Origin: Herpetosiphon sp042688385
GTDB lineage: Bacteria; Chloroflexota; Chloroflexia; Chloroflexales; Herpetosiphonaceae
Direction: 5' to 3'
Length of the DNA: 64,000 nt
Assembly (NCBI RefSeq): GCF_042688385.1
Contig: NZ_JBHUPY010000003.1
Coordinates: 20,918-84,917 of the forward strand
Shown piece after piece: positions 41,163-49,636 of this stretch. How positions within the stretch are numbered: the stretch's first letter is position 1; every line of letters starts with the position of its first letter. The position numbers and the translations under genes are program-made. The notes under the pieces are model-generated. The model worked only from the letters and a program-made list of their open reading frames with translations. It was not told the origin of the DNA and ran no database searches.

Positions 41163-42017
41163 ATGGCGATCACAAAAGTCGGGGTACTTGGCTGTGGCTT
41201 GATGGGCGCGGGCATTGCCCAAGTTGCCGCCCAAGCAGGCTTCACGACGGTTGTGCGGGAAGTTAATCAAGCTGTGTTGGATAAAGGCTTGGCTCGCATC
41301 AATGCTATTTTGGACAAGGATGTGAGCAAAGGTAAGCTTAGTGCCGCCGACCGCGATGCAAGCGTGGCCCGTTTGCATGGCACCACCAGTTTCGACGATT
41401 TGGCTGATTGTGATTTGATTATTGAGGCGATTGTTGAGCAGTTGCCGGCCAAACGCGAAGTCTTTACGGCGCTTGATGCATTGTGCCCCCCCAGCACGAT
41501 TTTTGTTTCCAATACTTCATCGCTAACGATTATGGAAATGGCAGCAGTCACCAAGCGCCCCGATCGCTTTGCAGGCTTGCACTTCTTCAATCCTGTGCCA
41601 GTTATGAAATTGGTCGAGATTGTGCGTGCGCTGACGACCTCCGATGAAACAATTGCCGCATTGCACGAATTTACCCGCGCCTTGGGCAAAACTCCAATCG
41701 ATACCAGTGACACCACCGGCTTTATTGTCAATCGTTTGCTTGTGCCATTTTTGCTCGATGCAGTGCGCCTGCTGGAAAGCGGCGTTGCTACGCGTGAAGA
41801 TATTGACGAAGGCATGAAACTGGGCTGTGGGCATCCGATGGGGCCATTAACTTTGCTCGATTTTGTGGGCATTGATACGGTCTATTCCATTGCCAATATT
41901 ATGTTTGATGAATTTCGCGAGCCACGCTTTGCCCCTCCACCATTGCTGCGACGCATGATGCTAGCAGGCCACTTCGGGCGCAAATCGGGCCAAGGCTTTT
42001 ATAAGTATGAGGGATGA
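41163..42017 (+). CDS. hbd: 3-hydroxybutyryl/3-hydroxyacyl-CoA dehydrogenase
   Basis: A 284-residue NAD-dependent enzyme. The N-terminal Rossmann motif is VGVLGCGLMGAGIAQVAAQAGF. The catalytic His is in RFAGLHFFNPVPVMKLVEIV. The C-terminal domain starts DTTGFIVNRLLVPFLLDAVR and contains GHPMGPLTLLDFVGID. Length is usual for single-domain HBDH (about 282). AAGGAG lies 7 bases before the ATG. It oxidises 3-hydroxyacyl-CoA in beta-oxidation or reduces acetoacetyl-CoA in butyrate/PHB metabolism. The enoyl-CoA hydratase gene follows 178 bases on, fitting either pathway. The last Gly codon and stop lie in a GAGGGATGAGGGATGA repeat. Confidence 0.95.
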   Translation: MAITKVGVLGCGLMGAGIAQVAAQAGFTTVVREVNQAVLDKGLARINAILDKDVSKGKLSAADRDASVARLHGTTSFDDLADCDLIIEAIVEQLPAKREVFTALDALCPPSTIFVSNTSSLTIMEMAAVTKRPDRFAGLHFFNPVPVMKLVEIVRALTTSDETIAALHEFTRALGKTPIDTSDTTGFIVNRLLVPFLLDAVRLLESGVATREDIDEGMKLGCGHPMGPLTLLDFVGIDTVYSIANIMFDEFREPRFAPPPLLRRMMLAGHFGRKSGQGFYKYEG

Positions 42018-42020
42018 GGG

Positions 42021-42052
42021 ATGAAGGATGAATCACTTAATTCATCCTTCAT
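42021..42052 (+). terminator. hairpin built from inverted GATGAAGGATG repeats
   Basis: ATGAAGGATGAAT (42021-42033) and ATTCATCCTTCAT (42040-42052) pair perfectly over 13 bp with a 6-base loop, followed by TTCTATG. It sits just after the hbd stop codon and could act as a terminator made of repeat DNA. Confidence 0.6.
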
Positions 42053-42195
42053 TTCTATGCATTTGTTTGATCTTTCACTGGATTCTGCGCATTTTCGACT
42101 TATAAATCGTGCGAGATGAGCAATATTCTATTAATGTTTGATCCAAACTTCATCTCTCATCCTTCATAATTCATACTTACAGACAGGGGATTTCG

Positions 42196-42981
42196 ATGGC
42201 ATTTGAAAATATTGTGTTTGAAATTAACGAACAGGTTGCGGTGATTACGGTCAATCGGCCTAAGGCCTTGAATGCCTTAAATAGCGCAACGATTCGCGAA
42301 TTGGGCCAAGCGGTCGATCAATTGGCCCAAGATTCCAGTGTGCGCGCCTTGATTATTACTGGTGCAGGCGAAAAAGCCTTTGTTGCTGGCGCTGATATTA
42401 GCGAAGTCAACAGCATCGAAAGCTCATTACAAGGCAGCCAAATGTCGGAAGCGTTGCACGCTGTGTTGTGGAAACTTGGCGAATTACCCCAAGTGACGAT
42501 TGCTGCAATCAACGGTTTTGCGCTTGGCGGCGGCTTTGAGCTAGCCTTGGGCTGCGATATTCGGCTTGCCAGCGAACAAGCTCAAGTTGGCTTGCCCGAA
42601 GTTGGGTTAGGCTTGGTGCCTGGCTGGGGTGGCGCATTGCGCGTGCAACGCTTGGCTGGCACTGGCGTGGCCAAATATTTGGTGCTGACTGGCGAGCGCA
42701 TTTCGGCGAGCGAAGCCCAACGGCTTGGCTTGATTGAAAAAATCGTGCCAGCAGCAGAATTGCTCGATGAAGCTCATAAACTGGCAGCCAAGGTTGTCAA
42801 AAATGCGCCATTGGCGACGGCTCTAGCAAAGCGCTTGATCAATCGTGGTGCTGAAATGAGCCTGCGCGATGCAATTGCCTACGAAAATGGCATTTTTGGC
42901 CAGCTCTGCGTGACCGAAGATGTTAAAGAAGGCACCAGCGCTTTCTTGGAAAAACGTGCTGCCAAATGGCAAGGCAAATAG
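42196..42981 (+). CDS. enoyl-CoA hydratase (crotonase family)
   Basis: A 261-residue crotonase-fold enzyme. The oxyanion-hole region reads FVAGADISEV, and the first catalytic Glu region is AINGFALGGGFELALGCDIR. The second Glu is in GLPEVGLGLVPGWGGALRVQ. Both catalytic Glu positions are kept, so hydration of crotonyl-CoA or longer enoyl-CoA is likely. AGGGG precedes the ATG. With the upstream dehydrogenase it supplies two consecutive steps of beta-oxidation. The acetyl-CoA produced would feed the glyoxylate shunt at 9.5-12.5 kb. A short AACTCC/GGAGTT hairpin (42986-43006) follows. Confidence 0.95.
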   Translation: MAFENIVFEINEQVAVITVNRPKALNALNSATIRELGQAVDQLAQDSSVRALIITGAGEKAFVAGADISEVNSIESSLQGSQMSEALHAVLWKLGELPQVTIAAINGFALGGGFELALGCDIRLASEQAQVGLPEVGLGLVPGWGGALRVQRLAGTGVAKYLVLTGERISASEAQRLGLIEKIVPAAELLDEAHKLAAKVVKNAPLATALAKRLINRGAEMSLRDAIAYENGIFGQLCVTEDVKEGTSAFLEKRAAKWQGK

Positions 42982-43061
42982 CCGAAACTCCGCCAAAAGA
43001 TGGAGTTAATCTAGCAGCGATTTGGCTATAATTGCACAGACGTTCTGTTATGGGAGTGTGT

Positions 43062-43571
43062 ATGCAAAACCCTAATCTCGAATCTATGCTTGCGAAGCTC
43101 GATGCTGATCGGGCGGCCAATCAAGCCAAATTTGGTGAGCTTGACCCAAATGCCTTGGTTTATGCTGATGGCCCGTGGACGGTGACGAATATCATTAGCC
43201 ATCTGACGATTTGGGAAGAAGAGTTTTTGAAGGGTTTGCAGGCCCATCAGGCAGGCCAAAGCTACCTGACCGAAATGCCCGATTTAGAAGGCGAAGACGC
43301 AGGGCTGAACGCCTTCAATGCGCGTACGGTTGGCGAACGCAAGCACCTGAGCTACCAACAAGCGCTGGAGCAATGGGCTAATGTGCGCCAGCAAATTAAG
43401 GATGTTTTGGCAAGCCTTACGCCTGAACAAATCGAGGCTCCAATGGTTGCGCCTTGGGGTGGCGATGCAGCTTCGCCAGTTGCCCAAACTGGCGGCTGTC
43501 TATGGCACGAAGGCCATCATCTGAAGGAAACTTTGGATGCTGTGAATCCTGATCGCGCCCAAGTTGGTTAA
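43062..43571 (+). CDS. DinB/ClbS-like four-helix protein
   Basis: A 169-residue protein of the DinB-like superfamily. It shows WTVTNIISHLTIWEEEFLKG in the first helix pair, with the His-x-x-x-W-E/D pattern, and GGCLWHEGHHLKETLD at the end, the second and third metal-ligand histidines. The ATG at 43062 is chosen because GGAG lies 7 bases ahead; a -10 box TATAAT is at 43027-43032. Members are metal-binding enzymes such as thiol transferases, or protective proteins like ClbS; the exact reaction is unknown. A strong bidirectional terminator separates it from guaB. Confidence 0.8.
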   Translation: MQNPNLESMLAKLDADRAANQAKFGELDPNALVYADGPWTVTNIISHLTIWEEEFLKGLQAHQAGQSYLTEMPDLEGEDAGLNAFNARTVGERKHLSYQQALEQWANVRQQIKDVLASLTPEQIEAPMVAPWGGDAASPVAQTGGCLWHEGHHLKETLDAVNPDRAQVG

Positions 43572-43577
43572 TAATTG

Positions 43578-43611
43578 CAGCCCTGCTTCTTTATAATCAG
43601 AAGCAGGGCTG
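43578..43611. terminator. bidirectional terminator between DinB-like gene and guaB
   Basis: CAGCCCTGCTTC (43578-43589) and GAAGCAGGGCTG (43600-43611) form a perfect 12-bp stem followed by TTT, between two convergent genes. Confidence 0.92.
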
Positions 43612-43621
43612 TTTGAGAATT

Positions 43622-45100
43622 CTAGCCGCGGCGTTCGTAGTTTGGTGCTTCGTTGGTAATTGTCACGTCGTGTGGGTGGCTTTCGGCCAAGCCTGCTGGC
43701 GAAATCCGTGAGAAGCGGGCGTTTTTGCGCAGTTCATCAACATTGTGCGCGCCAACGTAGCCCATGCCTGAGCGCAAACCACCAACCAATTGATAAATCG
43801 TATCGGCGAGCGCGCCTTTGTAGGGAACCATGCCTTCGATCCCTTCGGCGACCAGTTTGCGGGCAGGCTGATTGCTTTGGAAATAGCGATCGCTGCTGCC
43901 TTGTTGCATCGCGCCAATCGAACCCATGCCGCGATAGGATTTGAACGAGCGCCCTTGGTAGAGAATCATCTCGCCTGGCGATTCGTCGGTTCCTGCCAAC
44001 AAGCCACCGAGCATAACCGTGTGTGCGCCAGCAGCCAAGGCTTTGGCTACATCGCCGCTATACTTGAGGCCACCGTCGGCGATGATAGGCACGCCTGCTT
44101 CTTCGGCTGCTTTTACACACTCCATCACTGCTGTAACTTGCGCCATCCCCGCCCCAGATACCACCCGAGTGGTACAAATGGATCCGGGCCCTTGTCCGAC
44201 CTTCACCGCATCAGCACCGTGTTCAATCAGGGCACGTGCACCTTCGCCGGTGCTAACATTCCCGCCAATGATTTGCAGGTCGGGATATTGTTGTTTGATA
44301 CGGGCAATCGCATCGAGCACTGCTTTGGAATGGCCGTGAGCGGTATCGACTGCAATCACATCAACGCCTGCTTCGACCAACAACTTCACGCGCTCTAATT
44401 CGCTTGGTGAAGCGCCAACCGCAGCGCCAACCCGCAAACGGCCAAATGCGTCTTTGGTGGCGGCGGGATGTTCGATCTGTTTTTGAATATCCTTGACGGT
44501 GATTAAGCCAGTCAGTTTGCCATGTTCATCGACAACCAACACCTTTTCGATCCGATGTTGATGCAAGGCTTGCTTGGCTTGATCGAGGGTTGTGCCCACG
44601 GGCACGGTCACAAGTTCTTCGCTGGTCATCAATTCGCTAATTTTGCGCATGGGGTCGGTTTCAAAGCGCAAATCGCGGTTGGTGAGTATCCCAACCAATT
44701 CACCAGCAGCACTGGTAATCGGCACCCCTGAAATATGGTAATCGCTCATCAGTTCCCACGCCTCGCCGATGGTTTGTTCGGGGCGCAAGGTAATTGGGTC
44801 GGTAATCATGCCACTTTCTGAGCGCTTGACCCGCCGCACCAAATCTGCTTGTTGGGCAGGAGCCATATTTTTGTGAATAATGCCAAGGCCACCTTCGCGA
44901 GCAAGTGCAATCGCCATACGATCCTCAGTCACCGTGTCCATCGCAGACGAGACAACTGGAATATTCAAACGAATCTCGCGGGTTAGCCACGTGCTAACGT
45001 CGATTTGCGAGGGCAAGACATCAGAGTAGGCTGGAATCAGCAGCACATCATCATAGGTCAGCCCTTCAAACGCGAACTTAGCACTCCAATCGATTGGCAT
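43622..45100 (-). CDS. guaB: inosine-5'-monophosphate dehydrogenase
   Basis: A 492-residue enzyme oxidising IMP to XMP, the committed step to GMP. TYDDVLLIPAYSDVLPSQID opens the barrel; two CBS domains (about 95-210) follow, with EKVLVVDEHGKLTGLITVKD. The catalytic Cys lies in GPGSICTTRVVSG and the mobile flap has YRGMGSIGAM. AAGGAGG 7 bases ahead of the ATG at 45100 decides the start. The 5' leader (45101-45211) contains two hairpins, the second followed by T residues, so attenuation is possible. Monocistronic. Confidence 0.97.
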   Translation of the reverse strand: MPIDWSAKFAFEGLTYDDVLLIPAYSDVLPSQIDVSTWLTREIRLNIPVVSSAMDTVTEDRMAIALAREGGLGIIHKNMAPAQQADLVRRVKRSESGMITDPITLRPEQTIGEAWELMSDYHISGVPITSAAGELVGILTNRDLRFETDPMRKISELMTSEELVTVPVGTTLDQAKQALHQHRIEKVLVVDEHGKLTGLITVKDIQKQIEHPAATKDAFGRLRVGAAVGASPSELERVKLLVEAGVDVIAVDTAHGHSKAVLDAIARIKQQYPDLQIIGGNVSTGEGARALIEHGADAVKVGQGPGSICTTRVVSGAGMAQVTAVMECVKAAEEAGVPIIADGGLKYSGDVAKALAAGAHTVMLGGLLAGTDESPGEMILYQGRSFKSYRGMGSIGAMQQGSSDRYFQSNQPARKLVAEGIEGMVPYKGALADTIYQLVGGLRSGMGYVGAHNVDELRKNARFSRISPAGLAESHPHDVTITNEAPNYERRG

Positions 45101-45125
45101 GGGGTTATCCTCCTTGGGATATATG

Positions 45126-45217
45126 AAAAGCTCACCGCAGCATGCAGTGAGCCATCCGACGCACAACGCTGCGTCATCCTTCAGTTGTCCGATTGCCGAT
45201 ACAATGGGCCTATTATA
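45126..45217 (-). promoter_or_regulatory. guaB promoter and attenuator-like leader
   Basis: On the minus strand a TATAAT box (45217-45212) starts a leader of about 110 bases. Hairpin 1 is GACGCA/TGCGTC (45175-45158). Hairpin 2 is GCTCAC...GTGAGC (45152-45130), followed at once by TTTT (45129-45126), as in an intrinsic terminator, 25 bases before the guaB start codon. Purine-dependent attenuation is a plausible reading; no known purine aptamer core is visible. Confidence 0.55.
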
Positions 45218-45272
45218 GCACCATCGTGAGCTTGCTTTGCCAAGGCAGCGCGCAATATTCAGCTAAATCAGC

Positions 45273-45298
45273 AAGGCGCAGGAATTAACCTGCGCCTT
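45273..45298 (-). terminator. terminator of the LCP gene
   Basis: AAGGCGCAGG (45273-45282) pairs perfectly with CCTGCGCCTT (45289-45298) around a 6-base loop, 9 bases beyond the LCP stop codon. Confidence 0.8.
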
Positions 45299-45306
45299 GG
45301 TAAAAC

Positions 45307-47070
45307 TTAGGGTGTGCGCCAACTCTCGTCGTAATCGCGGCCAAGTAGCAGCACCAAGGCCGGCTTGCCCTTTGGTTGTTCGGGCGCGGGGCTGGTTTTG
45401 CTCACCACAATGATGTTGCGACTGTTGATGCCCAATTCGGCGGCTAGTTGCTCGCGTAGCTCTTTATGATTGCCAAAATCGATAATTTTGGTGGTGTCGT
45501 AGACGGTTGAAGCGGTTGACGAGGCCAGCAATTGATATTCGCGATTTTCAAGGTGGGTCGCAACATCGCCCGCCAACCCGCTAATTTGTGCCCCATTGAT
45601 CACTTCGATGCTCAAGTTATCGTCTGATGGTGTGTTTGAGCTACCATCAACTGGGCTGTTGGTATCGGGAATTGGCGAGGTCAACAGTTCGTTGACGGTG
45701 GCATTGATGCTTGATTGATCCCAAATTGGTACATATTGAGCTGCATCAATATAACCTGCGACGGCGCTAGTATCCCATTTGACGCTCTTAATGCGGCCAT
45801 TGGCGATGTCGGTGCCCAGCCCAGCCAAAGCGCGCAAATTACCAAGATCGGTAATCGGCAGGTCGGTGTAGAACGAGCCTTTGAGTTGTTCGCTGAGGCT
45901 GTTCAACGAATCAATTTGATCAAACAAGCCTTTATCTTTGAGGGTTTGTACGAATGCTCGAATCACATCTTGCTGGCGGCGTGAGCGGCCATAATCTGCA
46001 TCTTGATGGCGCGAGCGAGCATAGCGCAAGGCGGTGGTGCCATCCATGTGCTGCAAACCAGCAGGAATATACAGCCGAATCAGACCATAATCGCCGTCGT
46101 CGGTTGGGTACGAGGCATCCCAAAGCGGGCGTTGCACATTGATTGTGATGCCACCAACTGCGTCAACAATTTTGCGAAAGCCTTTGAAATCGACTTGAGC
46201 GACATAATCAATGTTGAGATTGAGCATATTGGCAACGGTATCGCGGGTTAGGGCCATGCCTTCGGTTGAAGGATTGGCCATTTTTTTCTCGATTCCACGT
46301 TTATAGCCCAATTCATAGGCCGCGTTGATCCGTTGTGAACAGCTTCCAGGATCATCGTAGCCTGGAATTTCGGCGCAACTATCGCGGGGAATGGAAACCA
46401 TGCTGGCCCATTTTTGCGCTGGATCAACATGCAGGACGATGATCGTATCGGTGCGGGCTTCGGTATCATTTTCGCGTAAATCAACCCCAATCAACAACAA
46501 GTTAAAGGGATCTTTGACAATATCGGGGGTCGCGAGTGGTTGGTTTGGCGGCGAATTTGGATTATTTGGATTCTCAACCACACTGCGCTCTGGCGTTGGA
46601 ATGGTGACCAACATATCGCTGGTAGCACCCTTGACCTTGAGATAGCCCCAAAGAGCTGTACCACCGCCAACCAAGACCACAGCCAGCAAGATGCCAAGCG
46701 CAATCATGCCACAGCCAGCGCCGCGCGAGGTTGTTTTGACTGGGGGTTGTTTGTGTTTGGGTGGCAAAGGCCGTGAAGTTGGGCCTGCGCCAACTGCCGA
46801 TTGAACAGCCTTTGGTACGCGCACATAGGCTCCCTCGTGCTCGGCGCGGGGAACCGTACGCGCCCGTGGGCGAGCAGGAGCAGCCTGGTTGTTCAACAGC
46901 AATTCATTCATTAACGCTGCATCGTTAGGGTTGGAACTGGCCTTGCTTTTTGGGCGCGAGCGCGTGGGCAAAGGCGTGGTAGCTTGACTACTAACATGCT
47001 CAGCATCGAGCGATAGATCGTTGGCTGACCCGTTGGTCGATTCCTCAGGCGTATCGGTTTTTGCAGGCAT
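45307..47070 (-). CDS. LytR-CpsA-Psr (LCP) family protein with LytR_C domain
   Basis: A 587-residue protein. An unstructured cytosolic N-terminus (about 1-115) precedes one membrane helix (GMIALGILLAVVLVGGGTALW). The LCP domain (about 190-400) has NLLLIGVDLRENDTEARTDT, SIPRDS and LRYARSRHQDADYGRSRRQQ, the Arg/Asp residues that bind the pyrophosphate lipid. A LytR_C domain (about 480-580) ends the protein. LCP enzymes attach polyprenyl-linked glycans to peptidoglycan outside the membrane, so it could anchor the polymer exported by the 24-32 kb operon. The ATG follows the hydrolase gene by 8 bases, so the two are co-transcribed. Confidence 0.92.
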   Translation of the reverse strand: MPAKTDTPEESTNGSANDLSLDAEHVSSQATTPLPTRSRPKSKASSNPNDAALMNELLLNNQAAPARPRARTVPRAEHEGAYVRVPKAVQSAVGAGPTSRPLPPKHKQPPVKTTSRGAGCGMIALGILLAVVLVGGGTALWGYLKVKGATSDMLVTIPTPERSVVENPNNPNSPPNQPLATPDIVKDPFNLLLIGVDLRENDTEARTDTIIVLHVDPAQKWASMVSIPRDSCAEIPGYDDPGSCSQRINAAYELGYKRGIEKKMANPSTEGMALTRDTVANMLNLNIDYVAQVDFKGFRKIVDAVGGITINVQRPLWDASYPTDDGDYGLIRLYIPAGLQHMDGTTALRYARSRHQDADYGRSRRQQDVIRAFVQTLKDKGLFDQIDSLNSLSEQLKGSFYTDLPITDLGNLRALAGLGTDIANGRIKSVKWDTSAVAGYIDAAQYVPIWDQSSINATVNELLTSPIPDTNSPVDGSSNTPSDDNLSIEVINGAQISGLAGDVATHLENREYQLLASSTASTVYDTTKIIDFGNHKELREQLAAELGINSRNIIVVSKTSPAPEQPKGKPALVLLLGRDYDESWRTP

Positions 47071-47078
47071 GCAGCTAA

Positions 47079-47831
47079 CTACTCCTTGTTTGTTGATGAT
47101 TGATATTGCGCACGATGATGCAGCACGAAGTGTTCAACCGCATCTAAAACTGCTGGCGATTCGCCATCGCGGAGCATTTCGTGGCCACTTTTATCGAACC
47201 AGATTAATTGTTTATCGACTGAGCCGACTTGGCGGTAGATGGCTTCGGCAGCAGCAGTTGGAATTGTACGATCTTGATGTGAATGAATGATTAAGATTGG
47301 CGCAGTAATTCGTGGCAATTGTTGTTCCACGACTTTGGCATAGCGCCATAATGAGACAAACGCCGGTGCAGGAAAGCGCCGATAATTACCATGTTGGCGA
47401 CCTGTCTCTTTATCGTACCAGCCAGCGCCCATATCGCGGTTTTCATCGCCCCACATGCCCAGCATTGGCGCAACATAACGCGCTCGATCGGCGTGTTTGT
47501 AGTGAAAGCGCATGGCGGCGGCCACGCTGACCACGCCAAGCACCTCATCGCGATGAGCGGCAGCCAGATGGTTGGCAACCAAGCCGCCCATCGAAAGCCC
47601 AATTAAAATAACTTTATCGACCTCGCGGCGTAAATCGCGAAAGGCTGCGTTGGCATCAGCATACCAATCGTGCCATGTCACGCCTTGCAAATCTTCGGGC
47701 AAGGTGCCATGGCCACGCAAATAGGGCATGCGATAGGGAATATTATGCGGAATTAAACGGCTTGGCACACGATTGACTGAATCGGCGCATGATGTAAAGC
47801 CGTGTAAAATTAAACAACCAACAGTTGGCAT
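47079..47831 (-). CDS. alpha/beta hydrolase (Est30/carboxylesterase-like)
   Basis: A 250-residue serine hydrolase. LILHGFTSC is the oxyanion loop; the nucleophile elbow is GLSMGG with the catalytic Ser; the acid is in IIHSHQDRTIP; the catalytic His is in DKSGHEM. The length and short cap match Geobacillus Est30-type carboxylesterases and monoacylglycerol lipases. No signal peptide. It is the first gene of an operon with the LCP protein, separated by 8 bases. The ribosome site is weak (AAAGAA). Substrate: probably short-chain acyl esters; not further defined. Confidence 0.88.
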   Translation of the reverse strand: MPTVGCLILHGFTSCADSVNRVPSRLIPHNIPYRMPYLRGHGTLPEDLQGVTWHDWYADANAAFRDLRREVDKVILIGLSMGGLVANHLAAAHRDEVLGVVSVAAAMRFHYKHADRARYVAPMLGMWGDENRDMGAGWYDKETGRQHGNYRRFPAPAFVSLWRYAKVVEQQLPRITAPILIIHSHQDRTIPTAAAEAIYRQVGSVDKQLIWFDKSGHEMLRDGESPAVLDAVEHFVLHHRAQYQSSTNKE

Positions 47832-47845
47832 GAATACTATTCTTT

Positions 47846-47875
47846 CTTACACCGTGCTGCCACTTTTGGTATAAT
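47846..47875 (+). promoter_or_regulatory. promoter of the His-rich peptide gene
   Basis: TATAAT at 47870-47875 with CTTACA at 47846-47851 (18-base spacer), about 32 bases before the ATG at 47907. Confidence 0.55.
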
Positions 47876-47906
47876 GCGACAGCAGATCATTCAACGGAGA
47901 ACCGTA

Positions 47907-48137
47907 ATGGGCATTAAAGAGTTTTTTGTGGCATTTCGCGATGCCATCGATGGCGAATATGATCGGCGGGTTAAAGCCGCCAGCGAAGTCCGTGAATATA
48001 ACATTGGTGGCCATGGCCATCATGATCATCATGATTCAGACCACGGCCATGAGCATGAAGATGCAACCAATCTAGACGCTCACGATACCGAAGTCGTTGT
48101 GGATAGCCACGCTGGGGAAGCCACTTCACAGCACTAA
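47907..48137 (+). CDS. small His/Asp-rich protein
   Basis: A 76-residue protein. The N-terminal 30 residues (MGIKEFFVAFRDAIDGEYDR) look like an amphipathic helix; the middle is a histidine/aspartate tract (GGHGHHDHHDSDHGHEHEDA) and the tail is acidic. GGAGAA precedes the ATG at 47907 and a TATAAT box lies 32 bases upstream, followed by a strong terminator, so it is an independent gene. The His tract suggests binding of nickel, zinc or cobalt, as in metal chaperones such as HypB or UreE tails, but no such operon is nearby. Function unknown. Confidence 0.7.
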   Translation: MGIKEFFVAFRDAIDGEYDRRVKAASEVREYNIGGHGHHDHHDSDHGHEHEDATNLDAHDTEVVVDSHAGEATSQH

Positions 48138-48141
48138 ACGC

Positions 48142-48177
48142 ACGACAGCACCCCAAAAACGGGGTGTTGTCGTTTTT
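48142..48177 (+). terminator. rho-independent terminator
   Basis: ACGACAGCACCCC (48142-48154) and GGGGTGTTGTCGT (48161-48173) pair over 13 bp with one G-U, followed by TTTT. Confidence 0.93.
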
Positions 48178-48259
48178 ATCCACTCGTATCATGCCATAGC
48201 CACGGCACAGCGTCAATCCAACGCAACTGACAGCTAGGTGAAATAGAACGTAGGAATCC

Positions 48260-49324
48260 ATGTCACATCAATTGCCCCCAGGTTTTACGATTTTAGCGAT
48301 TGAAACATCGTGCGATGAAACCGCTGCCGCCGTGATTCGCGATGGTCGCGAGATTGTGGCAAATAGCGTTGCTTCGCAGATCGATATTCATCAGCGGTAT
48401 GGTGGTGTTGTGCCCGAAGTGGCCTCACGCCAGCATATTTTAACCATTACTCCGGTGATCAATACGGTGCTGGCCCAAGTGCCTGGTGGTTGGAGCTCAA
48501 TCAACGCGATTGCCACAACCTATGGCCCAGGCTTGGCTGGCGCATTATTAACTGGCATCAATACCGCCAAAGCAATTGCGTGGTCGCGCAATTTGCCGTT
48601 TATCGGGGTCAATCACTTAGAAGGCCATATTTATGCTTCGTGGTTGCATACGGCTAAAGAATTGGCCTATCAAGCACCCGAATTTCCATGTGTGGCCTTG
48701 ATTGTTTCTGGCGGCCACACAGCGCTTGTGCTGCTCAACGATCATGGCGATTATCGCTTGCTTGGGCAAACCCGCGATGATGCGGTGGGCGAGGCCTTCG
48801 ATAAAGTTGCCCGCATTATGGGTTTGGGCTATCCTGGTGGCCCGCAAATGGAGAAAGTTGCCCGTGGGGTTAACCCTGGTGCGCTCAAATTGCCGCGCGC
48901 TTGGTTGCGCGGAACCTACGATTGGAGCTTTAGTGGCTTGAAAACCGCTGTGCTGAATGTGGTGAACGATCGTTTGGGCGAGCGCATGGAGAAAGTCAAA
49001 TTGGCTGAGGTTGACCCTGCGTTTACCGCCCAACTTGCTGCCGCCTTCCAAGATTCAGCGGTTGATGTGTTGGTGCAAAAGACAGTTGCCGCCGCTCGTG
49101 AATACAAAGCCAAAACGATTATTTTGGCTGGTGGAGTTGCCGCTAATACCGCCTTGCGCGAACGGCTCAGCGCTACCGCCAAGCCAATTCCGGTGGCCTA
49201 CCCGCCAATTTGGCTTTGCACCGATAACGCCGCCATGATCGGCGCTGCCGCCTATTATCGTTATCAGGCAGGCCTGCAACAAGATTGGTCGCTCGATGCC
49301 ACGCCGAGCCTCAAGCTGATTTAG
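48260..49324 (+). CDS. tsaD: tRNA N6-adenosine threonylcarbamoyltransferase
   Basis: A 354-residue Kae1/TsaD ATPase-fold protein that transfers the threonylcarbamoyl group to A37 of ANN-decoding tRNAs. ILAIETSCDETAAAVI is the phosphate-1 motif; HQRYGGVVPEVASRQH and GVNHLEGHIYAS carry the metal-binding histidines; LIVSGGHTALVL and GGVAANTALRERL are the other ATPase motifs. All key residues are present and length is typical. AGGAA precedes the ATG. Monocistronic here, with MITE-like DNA after it. In both permuted tRNA-like genes at 24 kb, the relation to A37 modification is unknown. Confidence 0.98.
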   Translation: MSHQLPPGFTILAIETSCDETAAAVIRDGREIVANSVASQIDIHQRYGGVVPEVASRQHILTITPVINTVLAQVPGGWSSINAIATTYGPGLAGALLTGINTAKAIAWSRNLPFIGVNHLEGHIYASWLHTAKELAYQAPEFPCVALIVSGGHTALVLLNDHGDYRLLGQTRDDAVGEAFDKVARIMGLGYPGGPQMEKVARGVNPGALKLPRAWLRGTYDWSFSGLKTAVLNVVNDRLGERMEKVKLAEVDPAFTAQLAAAFQDSAVDVLVQKTVAAAREYKAKTIILAGGVAANTALRERLSATAKPIPVAYPPIWLCTDNAAMIGAAAYYRYQAGLQQDWSLDATPSLKLI

Positions 49325-49636
49325 CAGGGGCCAGAGGTCACTTTCAAGGGTCGGTTGTTAAAATCCCCTCACCCCAACCCCTCTCCCACGAAAACGCGGG
49401 CGAGGGGCTTTAACGCCGTGGTTCTTGCAAAAATCCTTGGTAAAAACGGGTGCTCCCCTCGCCCGCGTTCAGTGGGAGAGGGGCTGGGGGTGAGGGAATG
49501 CTATTCTTGCTAATCCAATGAACCATTACACATAGCCATCAGCCCATAGCCTCATCTGCTCTGCGCCTCTGCGTTAAACATAGAATCTCTCCTATATTGT
49601 TTAACCCTTATGGTCTATGTTCTCTGCTCTTTGTTC
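49325..49636. other. intergenic region with MITE copy 4 and word repeats
   Basis: No gene is visible. Most of the space is the MITE-like element; the remainder is CATAGCCATCAGCCCATAGCC, CTCTGCGCCTCTGCGTTAA and CTATGTTCTCTGCTCTTTG words. Confidence 0.75.
49351..49530. mobile_element. palindromic MITE-like element, copy 4 (inverted)
   Basis: The C-rich arm CCCCTCACCCCAACCCCTCT begins at 49365 and the G-rich arm GAGAGGGGCTGGGGGTGAGGG ends near 49496. The right end reads AATCCAATGAACCATTACA as in the other copies; the left end has lost its outer bases. Confidence 0.7.
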
